From contig CAYMEV010000011.1 in assembly GCA_964389675.1 (NCBI GenBank), forward strand, positions 1 through 64,000: a stretch of 64,000 nucleotides of DNA. The letters run 5' to 3'. The notes under the pieces are model-generated. The model saw nothing but the letters and a program-made list of their open reading frames with translations, was not told where the DNA came from and did not search any database. The stretch is from CAYMEV01 sp964389675 [NCBI: uncultured Candidatus Sumerlaeota bacterium] (GTDB taxonomy: Bacteria; CAYMEV01). Shown here piece after piece: positions 37,162 through 45,781 of this stretch (positions are counted from its first letter, which is position 1; every line of letters starts with the position of its first letter). The translations under genes were made by a program, and so were the position numbers.

Positions 37162-37743
37162 TTAAGATACCAGGTCAATACCCGCTAAAAACCCTTTTTC
37201 ATTAATCTCCTGAGTTCCCTTTGGTGCCTTTTTCAAGATTACATCGAGAAAAATATCTCTGTCAAGGTCGAGAATAACAGATAAACACCCCATCATCAGG
37301 GTATTGAGGATCTTTGTATTTCCCAGATCCTTAAGTGCCTTATCCGAGTCGATAAGGTGGATTTTCCATAAGCTCTGGTCAACATCGCTGTAGGGGTCAT
37401 CAGGATAACTCATTCCCGGCAGGTTTGCGGTTGGCGGTATAAGCCTGGTATTTGCTATAATTGCACTTCCCCCTGGCTTAAGGCAATTGAGAGATCTTCT
37501 GCCTTCAAGTATCTCAAAGGAGAGAAGTACATCCGCCTGTCCGTCAGGAATTGAAGGGGAATAAACATTTTCCGATGCCCTTACAAATGATGTAACGACA
37601 CCCCCCCTCTGCGCCATTCCGTGCGTTTCTGATTTTTTGACATCAAAGCCTGTCTTAATCAGCACTTCAGAAATAATATCAGAAGCAAGAACAATCCCCT
37701 GCCCCCCTACACCGCTCATAACTATATTATATGAATTTTCCAT
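37162..37743 (-). CDS. iorB: Indolepyruvate:ferredoxin oxidoreductase subunit beta
   Basis: 193-residue gamma-type subunit of the 2-oxoacid:ferredoxin oxidoreductase superfamily. GVGGQGIVLASDII near the N-terminus and the ETHGMAQRGGVVTSFVR segment are diagnostic. With IorA it oxidises aryl pyruvates from amino acid fermentation to acyl-CoA and reduced ferredoxin. The ATG at 37743 directly follows the iorA stop. A longer reading from 37773 lies inside iorA without a ribosome binding site. Confidence 0.93.
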   Translation of the reverse strand: MENSYNIVMSGVGGQGIVLASDIISEVLIKTGFDVKKSETHGMAQRGGVVTSFVRASENVYSPSIPDGQADVLLSFEILEGRRSLNCLKPGGSAIIANTRLIPPTANLPGMSYPDDPYSDVDQSLWKIHLIDSDKALKDLGNTKILNTLMMGCLSVILDLDRDIFLDVILKKAPKGTQEINEKGFLAGIDLVS

Positions 37744-37744
37744 A

Positions 37745-39550
37745 TTAATTCGTTTTAACCTCCTTGATGGCATTGACAGGGCATACCTGATAGCAGAGAG
37801 AACAGCCTATGCAGACCGATTCGGAAATTACAGATTTATTCTTGTTTTTCTCTGTAAGCTCTTTGCCCTTTGATATGGCCGGACAGCCAATACTGACGCA
37901 TGTCCCGCATCCAATGCATTTATCAGAATCAACAGTGAATTTTGAGTACCTCACCTTTTTTGGGTAAAGGGTGCATACTCTTCTTGCTATTATGACACTT
38001 AACTCTTCCCTTTTTGATTCTTCTTTGAAAGCCTGCAGTGTTTCCTTGTAATTGTAGGGATCAACGACCCTGATATGTTTTACCCCAAGGCCCTCCAGTG
38101 TTTTCACTATATCAATCGAAGGTGCTGATTGCCTGCAGAGGTCTTTCCCGGTACCGGGGTGCTCCTGCCCCCCCGTCATTGCAGTAATGCCATTGTCCAG
38201 GATTACCACAGTGATGGAGCTTTTATTATATACTGCATCCATGATGCCCGGTACGCCTGAATGAACAAATGTACTGTCCCCTATAAGGGCAAATATATTC
38301 TCTTTCTTTCCAAGGGCCCTTTCAAGGCCAAGTGCTGTCCCGATAGAAGCGCCCATGGAAAAGCATGTCTCAATAACCTCCATCGGCGGCATCAGCCCTA
38401 ATGTATAGCACCCTATATCCCCCATTGATATTCTGTCCTTTGCTCCTACAGCCTTCCTCAGGGCAAAATAGGTGCCAAGATGCGGGCACCCCGGGCAGAG
38501 TGTCGGCGGCCTTTTAAGCAGATGGCCAATTTTTAGAGGTTCTTTCTTTTCAGGGTATTCAGATCCCATAAAAGAATAAACAGACTTTTTTACAATCTCC
38601 GTATCCAGTTCCCCGCAAACAGGAACATACTCTTTGCCCTTCACATCGATACCGAGGTTTCTGACACCTTCCTCTATATAAGGTTCAAGCTCTTCAACTA
38701 CCAGCAAAGCGGAAACCTTCTGATTAAATTCGCTGATAATTTTGTCAGGAAGCGGGTTTAGCATTCCAAGCTTGAGAATGCTTGCAGCAGGATAAGCTTC
38801 CTTTACATACTGATAGGATATACCTGAGGTAATTACTCCAATCTCCTTTGAATTTATCTCTACTCTATTTATGCCTGAACGGTTTGAGTATTCCCTTAGC
38901 TTTATAAGCCTGTCCTCCAGGATTACGTGCCTTTTCTTTGCATTATTCGGAACCATTACATATTTCGGTATATCCTTAATATAGGTCCTTTCCTCAGGTT
39001 CGATCTTTTCAAAAGGCTTTACAAGACCCTTCGAATGGCATACCCTCGTTGACAGCCTGAGCATTACAGGAGTATCATATCTTTCTGATATCTCGAGCCC
39101 CAGTTTTGTAAAGTCAAGGGCTTCCTGGCTGTCAGAAGGCTCCAGCACAACCATTTTTGCAAACCTGCCCAGTACACGGTTATCCTGTTCATTCTGAGAA
39201 GAAGCCATGCCGGGATCATCAGCACTGACAAGCAGAAACCCTCCATTAACTCCTGTATAGACAAATGTCATAAGGGGATCCATTGCTACATTTACGCCTA
39301 CATGCTTCATGGCGACAAGAGACCTTTTACCTGCAATTGATGCACCTATAGCTATTTCCATAGCAGTTTTCTCATTGGGAGCCCAGTTGGCTTTAATATC
39401 TTCAAAGTACCGTATTGCTTCTAATATCTCCGTACTCGGTGTTCCTGGATAGGCAGATGCAACTCTAACTCCTGAAAGGTAAGCGCCAAGTGCTACAGCC
39501 TCATTCCCGGAAAGAAAATGCTTACCGTTAAAAGACTCAATTTTTACCAT
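37745..39550 (-). CDS. iorA: Indolepyruvate:ferredoxin oxidoreductase subunit alpha
   Basis: 601 residues. The N-terminal pyrimidine-binding and middle domains (GNEAVALGAYLSGVRVASAYPGTPSTE in part) precede a thiamine diphosphate domain (RPPTLCPGCPHLGTYFAL, GDIGCYTLG, IGDSTFVHSG). Two [4Fe-4S] ferredoxin motifs close the protein (CIGCGTCVSIGCP and CIGCSLCYQVCP). Oxidises indolepyruvate and similar acids with CoA and ferredoxin, so the host is likely anaerobic. GAGGAGG precedes the ATG. Confidence 0.95.
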   Translation of the reverse strand: MVKIESFNGKHFLSGNEAVALGAYLSGVRVASAYPGTPSTEILEAIRYFEDIKANWAPNEKTAMEIAIGASIAGKRSLVAMKHVGVNVAMDPLMTFVYTGVNGGFLLVSADDPGMASSQNEQDNRVLGRFAKMVVLEPSDSQEALDFTKLGLEISERYDTPVMLRLSTRVCHSKGLVKPFEKIEPEERTYIKDIPKYVMVPNNAKKRHVILEDRLIKLREYSNRSGINRVEINSKEIGVITSGISYQYVKEAYPAASILKLGMLNPLPDKIISEFNQKVSALLVVEELEPYIEEGVRNLGIDVKGKEYVPVCGELDTEIVKKSVYSFMGSEYPEKKEPLKIGHLLKRPPTLCPGCPHLGTYFALRKAVGAKDRISMGDIGCYTLGLMPPMEVIETCFSMGASIGTALGLERALGKKENIFALIGDSTFVHSGVPGIMDAVYNKSSITVVILDNGITAMTGGQEHPGTGKDLCRQSAPSIDIVKTLEGLGVKHIRVVDPYNYKETLQAFKEESKREELSVIIARRVCTLYPKKVRYSKFTVDSDKCIGCGTCVSIGCPAISKGKELTEKNKNKSVISESVCIGCSLCYQVCPVNAIKEVKTN

Positions 39551-39596
39551 AGAGTTTCCTCCTCGAATTATTTATATTAGGACATTTATGGGAATT

Positions 39597-39624
39597 AAGA
39601 TATAGTATTAAATACCTGTGTCAA
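39597..39624 (-). promoter_or_regulatory. Possible promoter of iorAB
   Basis: On the minus strand TTGACA (39624-39619), 16-base spacer, TATCTT (39602-39597), about 47 bases before the iorA ATG. The -35 is perfect, the -10 weak. Confidence 0.4.
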
Positions 39625-39664
39625 TAAATAATTGCCGGGTATTATAATATAACACCTTGCAATA

Positions 39665-40270
39665 TCACTTGTCAGACCGGTTTCTATACAGCCCGGGGTC
39701 AACTATATTAGCCATGGATTCAAAATCCAGGTCCCTTTTAAGGAATTTGCCCACCCTTTTTGCACAGTTCAGGGGATCATTAATAATATCCCGATGGTTT
39801 ATATAAAGGACATCCATGTTCTTTCTCATTTTAATTATGGATTTTACTTCATTAAGGTGGCTCTGGTATATTACCTTCATTCTTTCGTCTTCTTCAGGAT
39901 TGGCCTCTTCACCGAGCCTTATGAGCATTTTGTTCTGGGAGGCCATTACCTCATTCAGATTCCTCTCCAGGAATATAATGCTGTAATTATTTTCCCTGGG
40001 CAGGTATTTAAGAAGGTAGGATATGATTTTAACGACCTGGCCCCGCTTTTCCCTTAACCATGATCTATCTTTATCCTTATCCAGTTCCTTGACCCTTTCC
40101 AGTTCATAATAGCCCCTTGGATTGTCATTATCAGCAGTTCTTATGCCGTCTGTCGATATATTCAGTTCTGCCGCCCTGAGCATGTCCATCATCATTGATG
40201 TGCCGGAACGCGGCAATCCCGATACAATTATAACCGGTTCTTTTTTCTTAAATAATCTGTCAAAAAACAT
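39665..40270 (-). CDS. Sulfotransferase-like P-loop protein
   Basis: 201 residues. IIVSGLPRSGTSMMMDML is the PAPS-type P-loop of sulfotransferase-fold proteins, and IIFLERNLNEVMASQ is the 3'-phosphate-binding region. Sulfotransferases move sulfate from PAPS to sugars or small molecules, but many short bacterial members are uncharacterised. GGGGAG before the ATG at 40270 decides the start. No PAPS synthesis gene is seen nearby. Confidence 0.75.
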   Translation of the reverse strand: MFFDRLFKKKEPVIIVSGLPRSGTSMMMDMLRAAELNISTDGIRTADNDNPRGYYELERVKELDKDKDRSWLREKRGQVVKIISYLLKYLPRENNYSIIFLERNLNEVMASQNKMLIRLGEEANPEEDERMKVIYQSHLNEVKSIIKMRKNMDVLYINHRDIINDPLNCAKRVGKFLKRDLDFESMANIVDPGLYRNRSDK

Positions 40271-40349
40271 TAGATTTGCTCCCCGCTCATTTATAAGCAA
40301 ACATTATTATCATTTATAGATAATGTGTCAAATAAAACAGAAGCAGGAA

Positions 40350-41027
40350 TTAGCTTTCTGTCTTATCAGGGCTCAGCTCAATATTATGATGCTTTATGAC
40401 CTTGCCTTTAATTATGTAAATAACATCTTCGCAGATATTGGTTGAAAGATCCGATATCCTCTCAAGGTTCCTCGCAATGTTCATAAGCTGAAGAGCCCTG
40501 TCAATACATGAAGGAGATGATGCCATATAGGTGCTGAGTTCACGGAAAACCTGATCCCGAAGCCCGTCGACAATGTCATCACGCTTAAACACAGACTCAG
40601 CAAGGCCGGAGTCAAGGTTTATATATGAAGTTATGCTGTCAAACAGTATCCTGATTGTTTCCTCTGCCATCCTTGGAACATCGATCAGCGGCTTTAAGGC
40701 TGGCCTGTCAATTATAAAACTGGCGCTTTCAGCAATGTTCACTGCATGATCGGCCATTCTTTCCAGGTCATTGTTGATCTTCAGGATCATTATGATTTTT
40801 CTTAGATCCCCGGCAAGAGGCTGGAACTGTGCTATTGTTGAAATACACAGGTCCTCCAGCTCCAGTTCTGTACTGTTTGCCTTTGCTTCATCAGAATCAA
40901 TAACATCAATAAGCTCATCCTTATTCTTATTGAGAAGGCCGTTAATGCTCTTTTCAATCATTTTCTGAACGAAAGTCGCATATTTTGTTATCTTCTCATC
41001 CAAAATGCCTAATCTGGAACTTAACAT
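40350..41027 (-). CDS. phoU: Phosphate-transport regulator PhoU
   Basis: 225-residue all-helical PhoU, which links Pst transporter activity to PhoR signalling and restrains phosphate uptake. It has two PhoU repeats with the characteristic DLRKIIMILKINNDLERMADHAVNIAE (in part) and NIARNLERISDLSTNICEDVIY. It is the last gene of the pst operon, 12 bases after pstB. Confidence 0.95.
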   Translation of the reverse strand: MLSSRLGILDEKITKYATFVQKMIEKSINGLLNKNKDELIDVIDSDEAKANSTELELEDLCISTIAQFQPLAGDLRKIIMILKINNDLERMADHAVNIAESASFIIDRPALKPLIDVPRMAEETIRILFDSITSYINLDSGLAESVFKRDDIVDGLRDQVFRELSTYMASSPSCIDRALQLMNIARNLERISDLSTNICEDVIYIIKGKVIKHHNIELSPDKTES

Positions 41028-41039
41028 ATTTTTCTCCTC

Positions 41040-41798
41040 TTAACCGAATTTTCCCGTAAGATATTCTTCTGTCCTCTTGTCTTTCGGGACTGTAAAAAGC
41101 CTTTCAGTCTGGCCGTATTCAACAAGGTCCCCCAGGTACAGGAATACCGTATAGTCAGAAACCCTTGATGCCTGTGCGATATTGTGAGTAACAAGCATTA
41201 TCGTTACATACTGCTTCAATTCTACAATCAGTTCTTCAATTTTTGATGTTGCCTTCGGATCCAGGGCTGATGTCGGCTCATCAAGCAATAGTATCTCGGG
41301 ATTCATAGCAAGGGCCCTTGCGATGCACAGCCTCTGCTGCTGCCCGCCCGAGAGGAAAGTTCCCTTTCTCATCAGGCTGTCCTTGACTTCATCCCATAAT
41401 GCAGCCTTCTTCAGCGAATCCTCTACAATCATATCCCTTTTGCTTTTCTTCAATCTGATTCCGTTTAATTTATATCCGGCAATAACATTATCATATATTG
41501 TCATGGTTGGAAAGGGGTTTGGCTTCTGGAATACCATTCCAACTTTCCTCCTGACTACTATTGGATTCATCTGGTTAAGGTCCTGGTCATTCAGGAATAT
41601 CTGCCCTACAGTCCTGACATTACCGCTTAATTCATGCATTCTGTTGACACAGCGTAGCAGTGTGGTCTTACCGCATCCTGAAGGGCCCATTATCGCAGTC
41701 ACAACCCTTTTTTCGATTTTCAGGTTTATATTGCTGAGAGCTTTAGTATCTCCGTAATATACGGACAGATCCTTTATATTCAGTACTGCACTTTCCAT
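41040..41798 (-). CDS. pstB: Phosphate ABC transporter ATPase PstB
   Basis: 252-residue ATPase: Walker [10 protein letters not shown], the ABC signature SGGQQQR, Walker [12 protein letters not shown] and a switch histidine in [15 protein letters not shown] and the phosphate-type [12 protein letters not shown] are typical of PstB. AGGAG precedes the ATG, which overlaps pstA by 19 bases. Confidence 0.97.
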   Translation of the reverse strand: MESAVLNIKDLSVYYGDTKALSNINLKIEKRVVTAIMGPSGCGKTTLLRCVNRMHELSGNVRTVGQIFLNDQDLNQMNPIVVRRKVGMVFQKPNPFPTMTIYDNVIAGYKLNGIRLKKSKRDMIVEDSLKKAALWDEVKDSLMRKGTFLSGGQQQRLCIARALAMNPEILLLDEPTSALDPKATSKIEELIVELKQYVTIMLVTHNIAQASRVSDYTVFLYLGDLVEYGQTERLFTVPKDKRTEEYLTGKFG

Positions 41799-42628
41799 TT
41801 CTTTGCTCCTAATTTTGATAGCAGGTTAAGTATAAGAATAATTATTATCAGCACAAATGATGCGCCCCATGCAAGCTTATGCCACTCAGGGAACGGGCTC
41901 ATCGCATAATTGTAGATCTCCAGAGGCAGAGAGCTTACAGGTTTTGTTATATTAAGGTTCCAGAAGGGATTTCCGAAGGCAGTAAACAGCAGAGGAGCGG
42001 TTTCTCCGCTGATCCTTGCGATACTGAGCAGAACCCCTGAGAGAATACCGCTGAACCCGGTGGGAAGTATGACCTTCAATATAGTCTTATAATAAGGGAC
42101 GCCAAGCGCCATAGATGCCTCCTTAAGGCTGTAAGGAAGAAGGTTAAGCGTTTCTTCAGTTGATCTTACAATTATTGGAAGCATCATAACTGCAAGGGCA
42201 ATTCCTCCTGACAGGGCTGAGAAACCCCCGAAAGGAACAACGATCCAGAGATATGCAAAAATTCCGATCACTATTGATGGAACCCCCTGTAGAATTTCAA
42301 CAAACATTCTTATATATGAAGCAATACTGCTCTTTTTATTCTCTGAAAGGTAGATGCCTCCTGTGACACCGACAGGGATGGATATTAAAGAAGAGATAAG
42401 GATCAGCATAAGCGTACCTGCAATTGCATTCGCAAGACCTCCTCCCTCCTCTCCCACAGGTTTGGGAAGATTCACAAGAAAATCAAGGTTAACAGCTGAT
42501 AAGCCATTCTTTATAAGATAAAAGAATATAAGAACGAGAGGAAGCGCACAGATCAGAGAGAATAATACTATAAAAAACATAAACAGCCTGTCCTTTATAA
42601 TCCTGAGCCTGATTCCTTTTTCAATCAT
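41780..42628 (-). CDS. pstA: Phosphate ABC transporter permease PstA
   Basis: 282-residue permease with six hydrophobic helices. The EAA loop lies near [23 protein letters not shown] (in part). [23 protein letters not shown] is typical of PstA. Works with PstC and two PstB subunits in phosphate import across the inner membrane. It follows pstC by 17 bases. Confidence 0.95.
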   Translation of the reverse strand: MIEKGIRLRIIKDRLFMFFIVLFSLICALPLVLIFFYLIKNGLSAVNLDFLVNLPKPVGEEGGGLANAIAGTLMLILISSLISIPVGVTGGIYLSENKKSSIASYIRMFVEILQGVPSIVIGIFAYLWIVVPFGGFSALSGGIALAVMMLPIIVRSTEETLNLLPYSLKEASMALGVPYYKTILKVILPTGFSGILSGVLLSIARISGETAPLLFTAFGNPFWNLNITKPVSSLPLEIYNYAMSPFPEWHKLAWGASFVLIIIILILNLLSKLGAKKWKVQY

Positions 42629-42645
42629 TGATTATCTCCATACAG

Positions 42646-43521
42646 CTATTGTGGCATACCCCTCTGAAGCCTTTTCATAATTATTTTTCCTAAAAAGCTG
42701 ATTACAGCAGTAACAAAAAGAAGCACCAATGCTATCTCTATAAGAGTTGAGTGATACAGATTACTTGATGCCTCTGCAAACTCATTTGCAATTATGCTTG
42801 CCATTGTATTTGCGGGATCAAAAATACTTTTTGGTATTGTATTTCTGTTTCCGATAACCATTGTAACAGCCATAGTTTCACCTAAAGCCCTGCCAAGGGA
42901 TAACAATATCCCGGCAAAGATACCCGATTTCGCATAAGGAAGGCTGACCTTTTTTATAACCTCATACCTTGTTGCTCCCAGAGAATAGGCGGCCTCTTTA
43001 AGGTCCCTGGGCACCATATTAATGACCTCCTTGGATATTGAGGCTGAATATGGTATTATCATGATGGACAGTATTATTGCCGATGTCAGCATGCCCACTC
43101 CATATGGTATCACCCCCAGCTTAAGCTGGAGTTTCTGAATAAGGGGGACCAGTACAAAAAGACCCCAAAACCCGTATATTACTGAAGGTATCCCGGCAAG
43201 CAGTTCAATAATCGTCTTCAAGGCACTGCTTAAAAAACCGGTCTTAATGTATTCTCCCAACAGGACAGCCAGTGAAATAGCAAAGGGGATAGAGATAAAA
43301 AGCGCCAGAAAAGACGTAATAAGAGTGCCTGCTAAAAATGGCACAGCACCATATTCATCATTGACAGGGTCCCATATCCCGCTGAAAAGAAAACTGAATC
43401 CGCTGTGCCTTATTGATGGAACTGATTTATAAAGAAGTGTCAGAAATAATAACAGGAGTATGACTGCAATAATCAATCCTGAAAACTTCAATATCCATCT
43501 GAATGCTTTCTCCCGGATCAT
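42646..43521 (-). CDS. pstC: Phosphate ABC transporter permease PstC
   Basis: 291-residue permease with six helices. ELLAGIPSVIYGFWGLFVLVP and the EAA loop DLKEAAYSLGATRYEVIKKV are PstC signatures, and GRALGETMAVTMVIGN closes the region. A strong hairpin lies between this gene and pstS. Confidence 0.96.
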   Translation of the reverse strand: MIREKAFRWILKFSGLIIAVILLLLFLTLLYKSVPSIRHSGFSFLFSGIWDPVNDEYGAVPFLAGTLITSFLALFISIPFAISLAVLLGEYIKTGFLSSALKTIIELLAGIPSVIYGFWGLFVLVPLIQKLQLKLGVIPYGVGMLTSAIILSIMIIPYSASISKEVINMVPRDLKEAAYSLGATRYEVIKKVSLPYAKSGIFAGILLSLGRALGETMAVTMVIGNRNTIPKSIFDPANTMASIIANEFAEASSNLYHSTLIEIALVLLFVTAVISFLGKIIMKRLQRGMPQ

Positions 43522-43573
43522 CTTTATTTTCTCCGCTATCCTCTCATAACTATATTCTTTTCATTATCACATT

Positions 43574-43610
43574 ATATAATTGGGGGATGGGTCCCCTCCC
43601 CCAATTATAT
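43574..43610 (-). terminator. Intra-operon hairpin between pstS and pstC
   Basis: A 14-bp perfect stem (43574-43587 with 43597-43610; core TTGGGGGA / TCCCCCAA) around a nine-base loop. On the minus strand the bases after the stem are AT-rich but not a clean U-tract. The position suggests a partial terminator or 3' mRNA stabiliser that keeps PstS more abundant than the permeases. Confidence 0.6.
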
Positions 43611-43626
43611 CTCAGCTGATTTTATC

Positions 43627-44673
43627 CTAAAGAATTTTTTTGCCGTCAAATACAACGGATTTCAGCAGTGCCTCAGCCTTTTTCAGCACAGAAGGTGCAA
43701 GGTCAGCATAATGCAAAGGTTCAGCATATTTCTGGCCATCTTCCAGCATCCACAATATAAGCTTCAATGTTTCTTCTGCCTGCTTTCTATTTCTTTTTCC
43801 ATAGTTCTGTTCCTGGTATAATATGATCCAGGTGAAGCCTGATATAGGATAACCATTCTCTGCATCAGTATCCGTTATGCTTACACGTGTATCATCAGGT
43901 ATCTCAATATCAGCAGACATTTTAACAGATTCTATGGACGGTGCAATAAAATTGCCTGACCTGTTCCTGATTATTCCAGCTGGAAGATTATTGCTCGATG
44001 CATATATATACTCAACATATCCCAGTGATCCCGGTATCTGCCTGATTAATCCTGCAACTCCCGGATTTCCCTTCCCTCCAAGGCCAAGAGGCCATCTTAA
44101 TGATTTCCCTCTGCCAACTTTATTTTCCCACTCATCACTGACCTTGGAAAGGTAGTCGCTGAATATGGCTGTCGTACCGCTGCCGTCTGACCTGTGTACA
44201 ACTACTATTTCCATATCTGGAAGGGACACACCGGGGTTTAATTCCTGTATTCTTTTATCATTCCATCTGGTAATCTTTCCCAAAAATATATCAGCTATTA
44301 CATCAGATGAAAAATTAAGTTCCGGGCTGTCAGGAAGGTTGTATGTGATTACAACAGCCCCCAGGCATGTAGGGATATGGACTATGTGTGCCCCTGCTTC
44401 CCTGATAGCCTCATCATCCATAAATGCATCAGTTCCACCGAAATCCACGGTCTTGTTCAGCATCTGCCTGATACCTCCCCCGGAACCGATTGCCTGATAA
44501 TTTACCTTTATTTTTGTCTGATTATAATATTCATCAAACATTTTTGAATAAAGCGGGTAAGGGAATGTAGCACCCGCCCCCGTGAGCTCGGTCTGCTGGG
44601 CATATATGCTGAATACGCTGCCTGTCATTATTATAAGAATTGCTGAAATAATTAAAGTATTATACAGTTTCAT
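43627..44673 (-). CDS. pstS: Phosphate-binding protein PstS
   Basis: 348-residue periplasmic binding protein with a signal peptide ending near SIYA. ELTGAGATFPYPLYSKMF is the PstS N-terminal signature, and VVHRSDGSGTTAIFSDYLS is the phosphate-binding loop. It delivers phosphate to PstCAB. It lies only 19 bases after the porin gene, so both are probably on one transcript. Confidence 0.96.
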   Translation of the reverse strand: MKLYNTLIISAILIIMTGSVFSIYAQQTELTGAGATFPYPLYSKMFDEYYNQTKIKVNYQAIGSGGGIRQMLNKTVDFGGTDAFMDDEAIREAGAHIVHIPTCLGAVVITYNLPDSPELNFSSDVIADIFLGKITRWNDKRIQELNPGVSLPDMEIVVVHRSDGSGTTAIFSDYLSKVSDEWENKVGRGKSLRWPLGLGGKGNPGVAGLIRQIPGSLGYVEYIYASSNNLPAGIIRNRSGNFIAPSIESVKMSADIEIPDDTRVSITDTDAENGYPISGFTWIILYQEQNYGKRNRKQAEETLKLILWMLEDGQKYAEPLHYADLAPSVLKKAEALLKSVVFDGKKIL

Positions 44674-44692
44674 TTTTATCCTCCTTTTTTTA

Positions 44693-45691
44693 TTAGAATT
44701 TATATGAAAAAGTAAGCCTGGCTATAAGGTCTGAATCTGTTTCAATTCCATCTTCATCATCATAAAATGTATATTCTACATTGGGTATTACCTGGAGATT
44801 TTTTATAATTGAATAAGAAAACCCTGCAATAACAAGGTTTGACGGGTTAAGCTCGGACATCCTGAGATATGCTATGTCGTCAGCTTTCGGGTTCGGGTCA
44901 AGAACTTTGTCGTACCTCATTATAAGGTCAAGCTTCTTTGATAATGAAAAGACCCCGAATACTGAAAAAAGGCTGTAGTCGCTTTCTGTATCATCAGTTT
45001 CCACATTTTTCCTGGCATACATAGCGCCAAGCCTTCCCCAATCTCTCTTATAGGCTATTAAAGCTGACATATTGGTTTCACTTTCATCGCTTTCCTTGCC
45101 GGTATAATTGAAATATCCCTCGATGTAAAGCCCTTCCTTCTGCCCGTAAGAAAGCAGAGCATGGAGCGATTTCCCTTTGTTCTTTTCATTTTTATTGCTC
45201 TCACCGTTTCCATAAAGGGCCGTAAAGCCAAATCCACCGGAGTTATATGAATATGATATGCCCAGGTCCCTTGAGCTCATAAATTTCTGGACGTCTGCCG
45301 GGGATTTCTCAACATTTCTGTATCCCCAGTATTTTTCATAACCGCTGAATGCCGGATTTCCTATTATGCCTAACCCAAAAGTGCTGTTACCCATTTTATA
45401 ACTGATAGCAGCATCCTTTACGAATGGTTCTAATTTATCGCTTGATTCAAAGTCTCCGGGATGGTTCATCTCAAACCTCAGTACCCCGGACCATTCATCG
45501 TTCAGCTTATATTTGTATCGGAAATATATCCTTCTTACGACAAAGCCGTGCAATCCTTCAATATCCTCCAGGTGATGGCTGCTGACATAATAATAATCCC
45601 CGAATAATAAGCCGTCAAAAGTTCCCTCTGCCCTGCAGATAACTGGCATGATAATCAAAAGTGCAAGCATTACCAGAATTGCTTTTTTCAT
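44693..45691 (-). CDS. Outer-membrane porin of the phosphate operon
   Basis: 332 residues with a signal peptide (about 1-22, ending CRA). The mature part has alternating aromatic beta strands ending in the beta-barrel terminus RLTFSYKF. It resembles OprO/OprP-type phosphate-selective porins in organisation. Its place directly before pstS and after a Pho-box-like promoter supports a phosphate channel; selectivity is inference. Confidence 0.82.
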   Translation of the reverse strand: MKKAILVMLALLIIMPVICRAEGTFDGLLFGDYYYVSSHHLEDIEGLHGFVVRRIYFRYKYKLNDEWSGVLRFEMNHPGDFESSDKLEPFVKDAAISYKMGNSTFGLGIIGNPAFSGYEKYWGYRNVEKSPADVQKFMSSRDLGISYSYNSGGFGFTALYGNGESNKNEKNKGKSLHALLSYGQKEGLYIEGYFNYTGKESDESETNMSALIAYKRDWGRLGAMYARKNVETDDTESDYSLFSVFGVFSLSKKLDLIMRYDKVLDPNPKADDIAYLRMSELNPSNLVIAGFSYSIIKNLQVIPNVEYTFYDDEDGIETDSDLIARLTFSYKF

Positions 45692-45744
45692 TTTTTTCTC
45701 CTTTTTCAGTTTTTTATTTATTATTACATGGAGAAATTTAAGGG

Positions 45745-45781
45745 ATTATAATTATTATATTAATTTTCTGTTAATTTTCTG
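45745..45781 (-). promoter_or_regulatory. Pho-box-like promoter of porin-pst operon
   Basis: A perfect 11-bp tandem direct repeat, minus strand CAGAAAATTAA twice (45781-45771 and 45770-45760), followed nine bases later by TATAAT (45750-45745). The 11-bp period and placement in lieu of a -35 box are those of PhoB/PhoP sites. The repeat overlaps the phoR stop codon. Leader to the porin ATG is about 45 bases. Confidence 0.7.
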
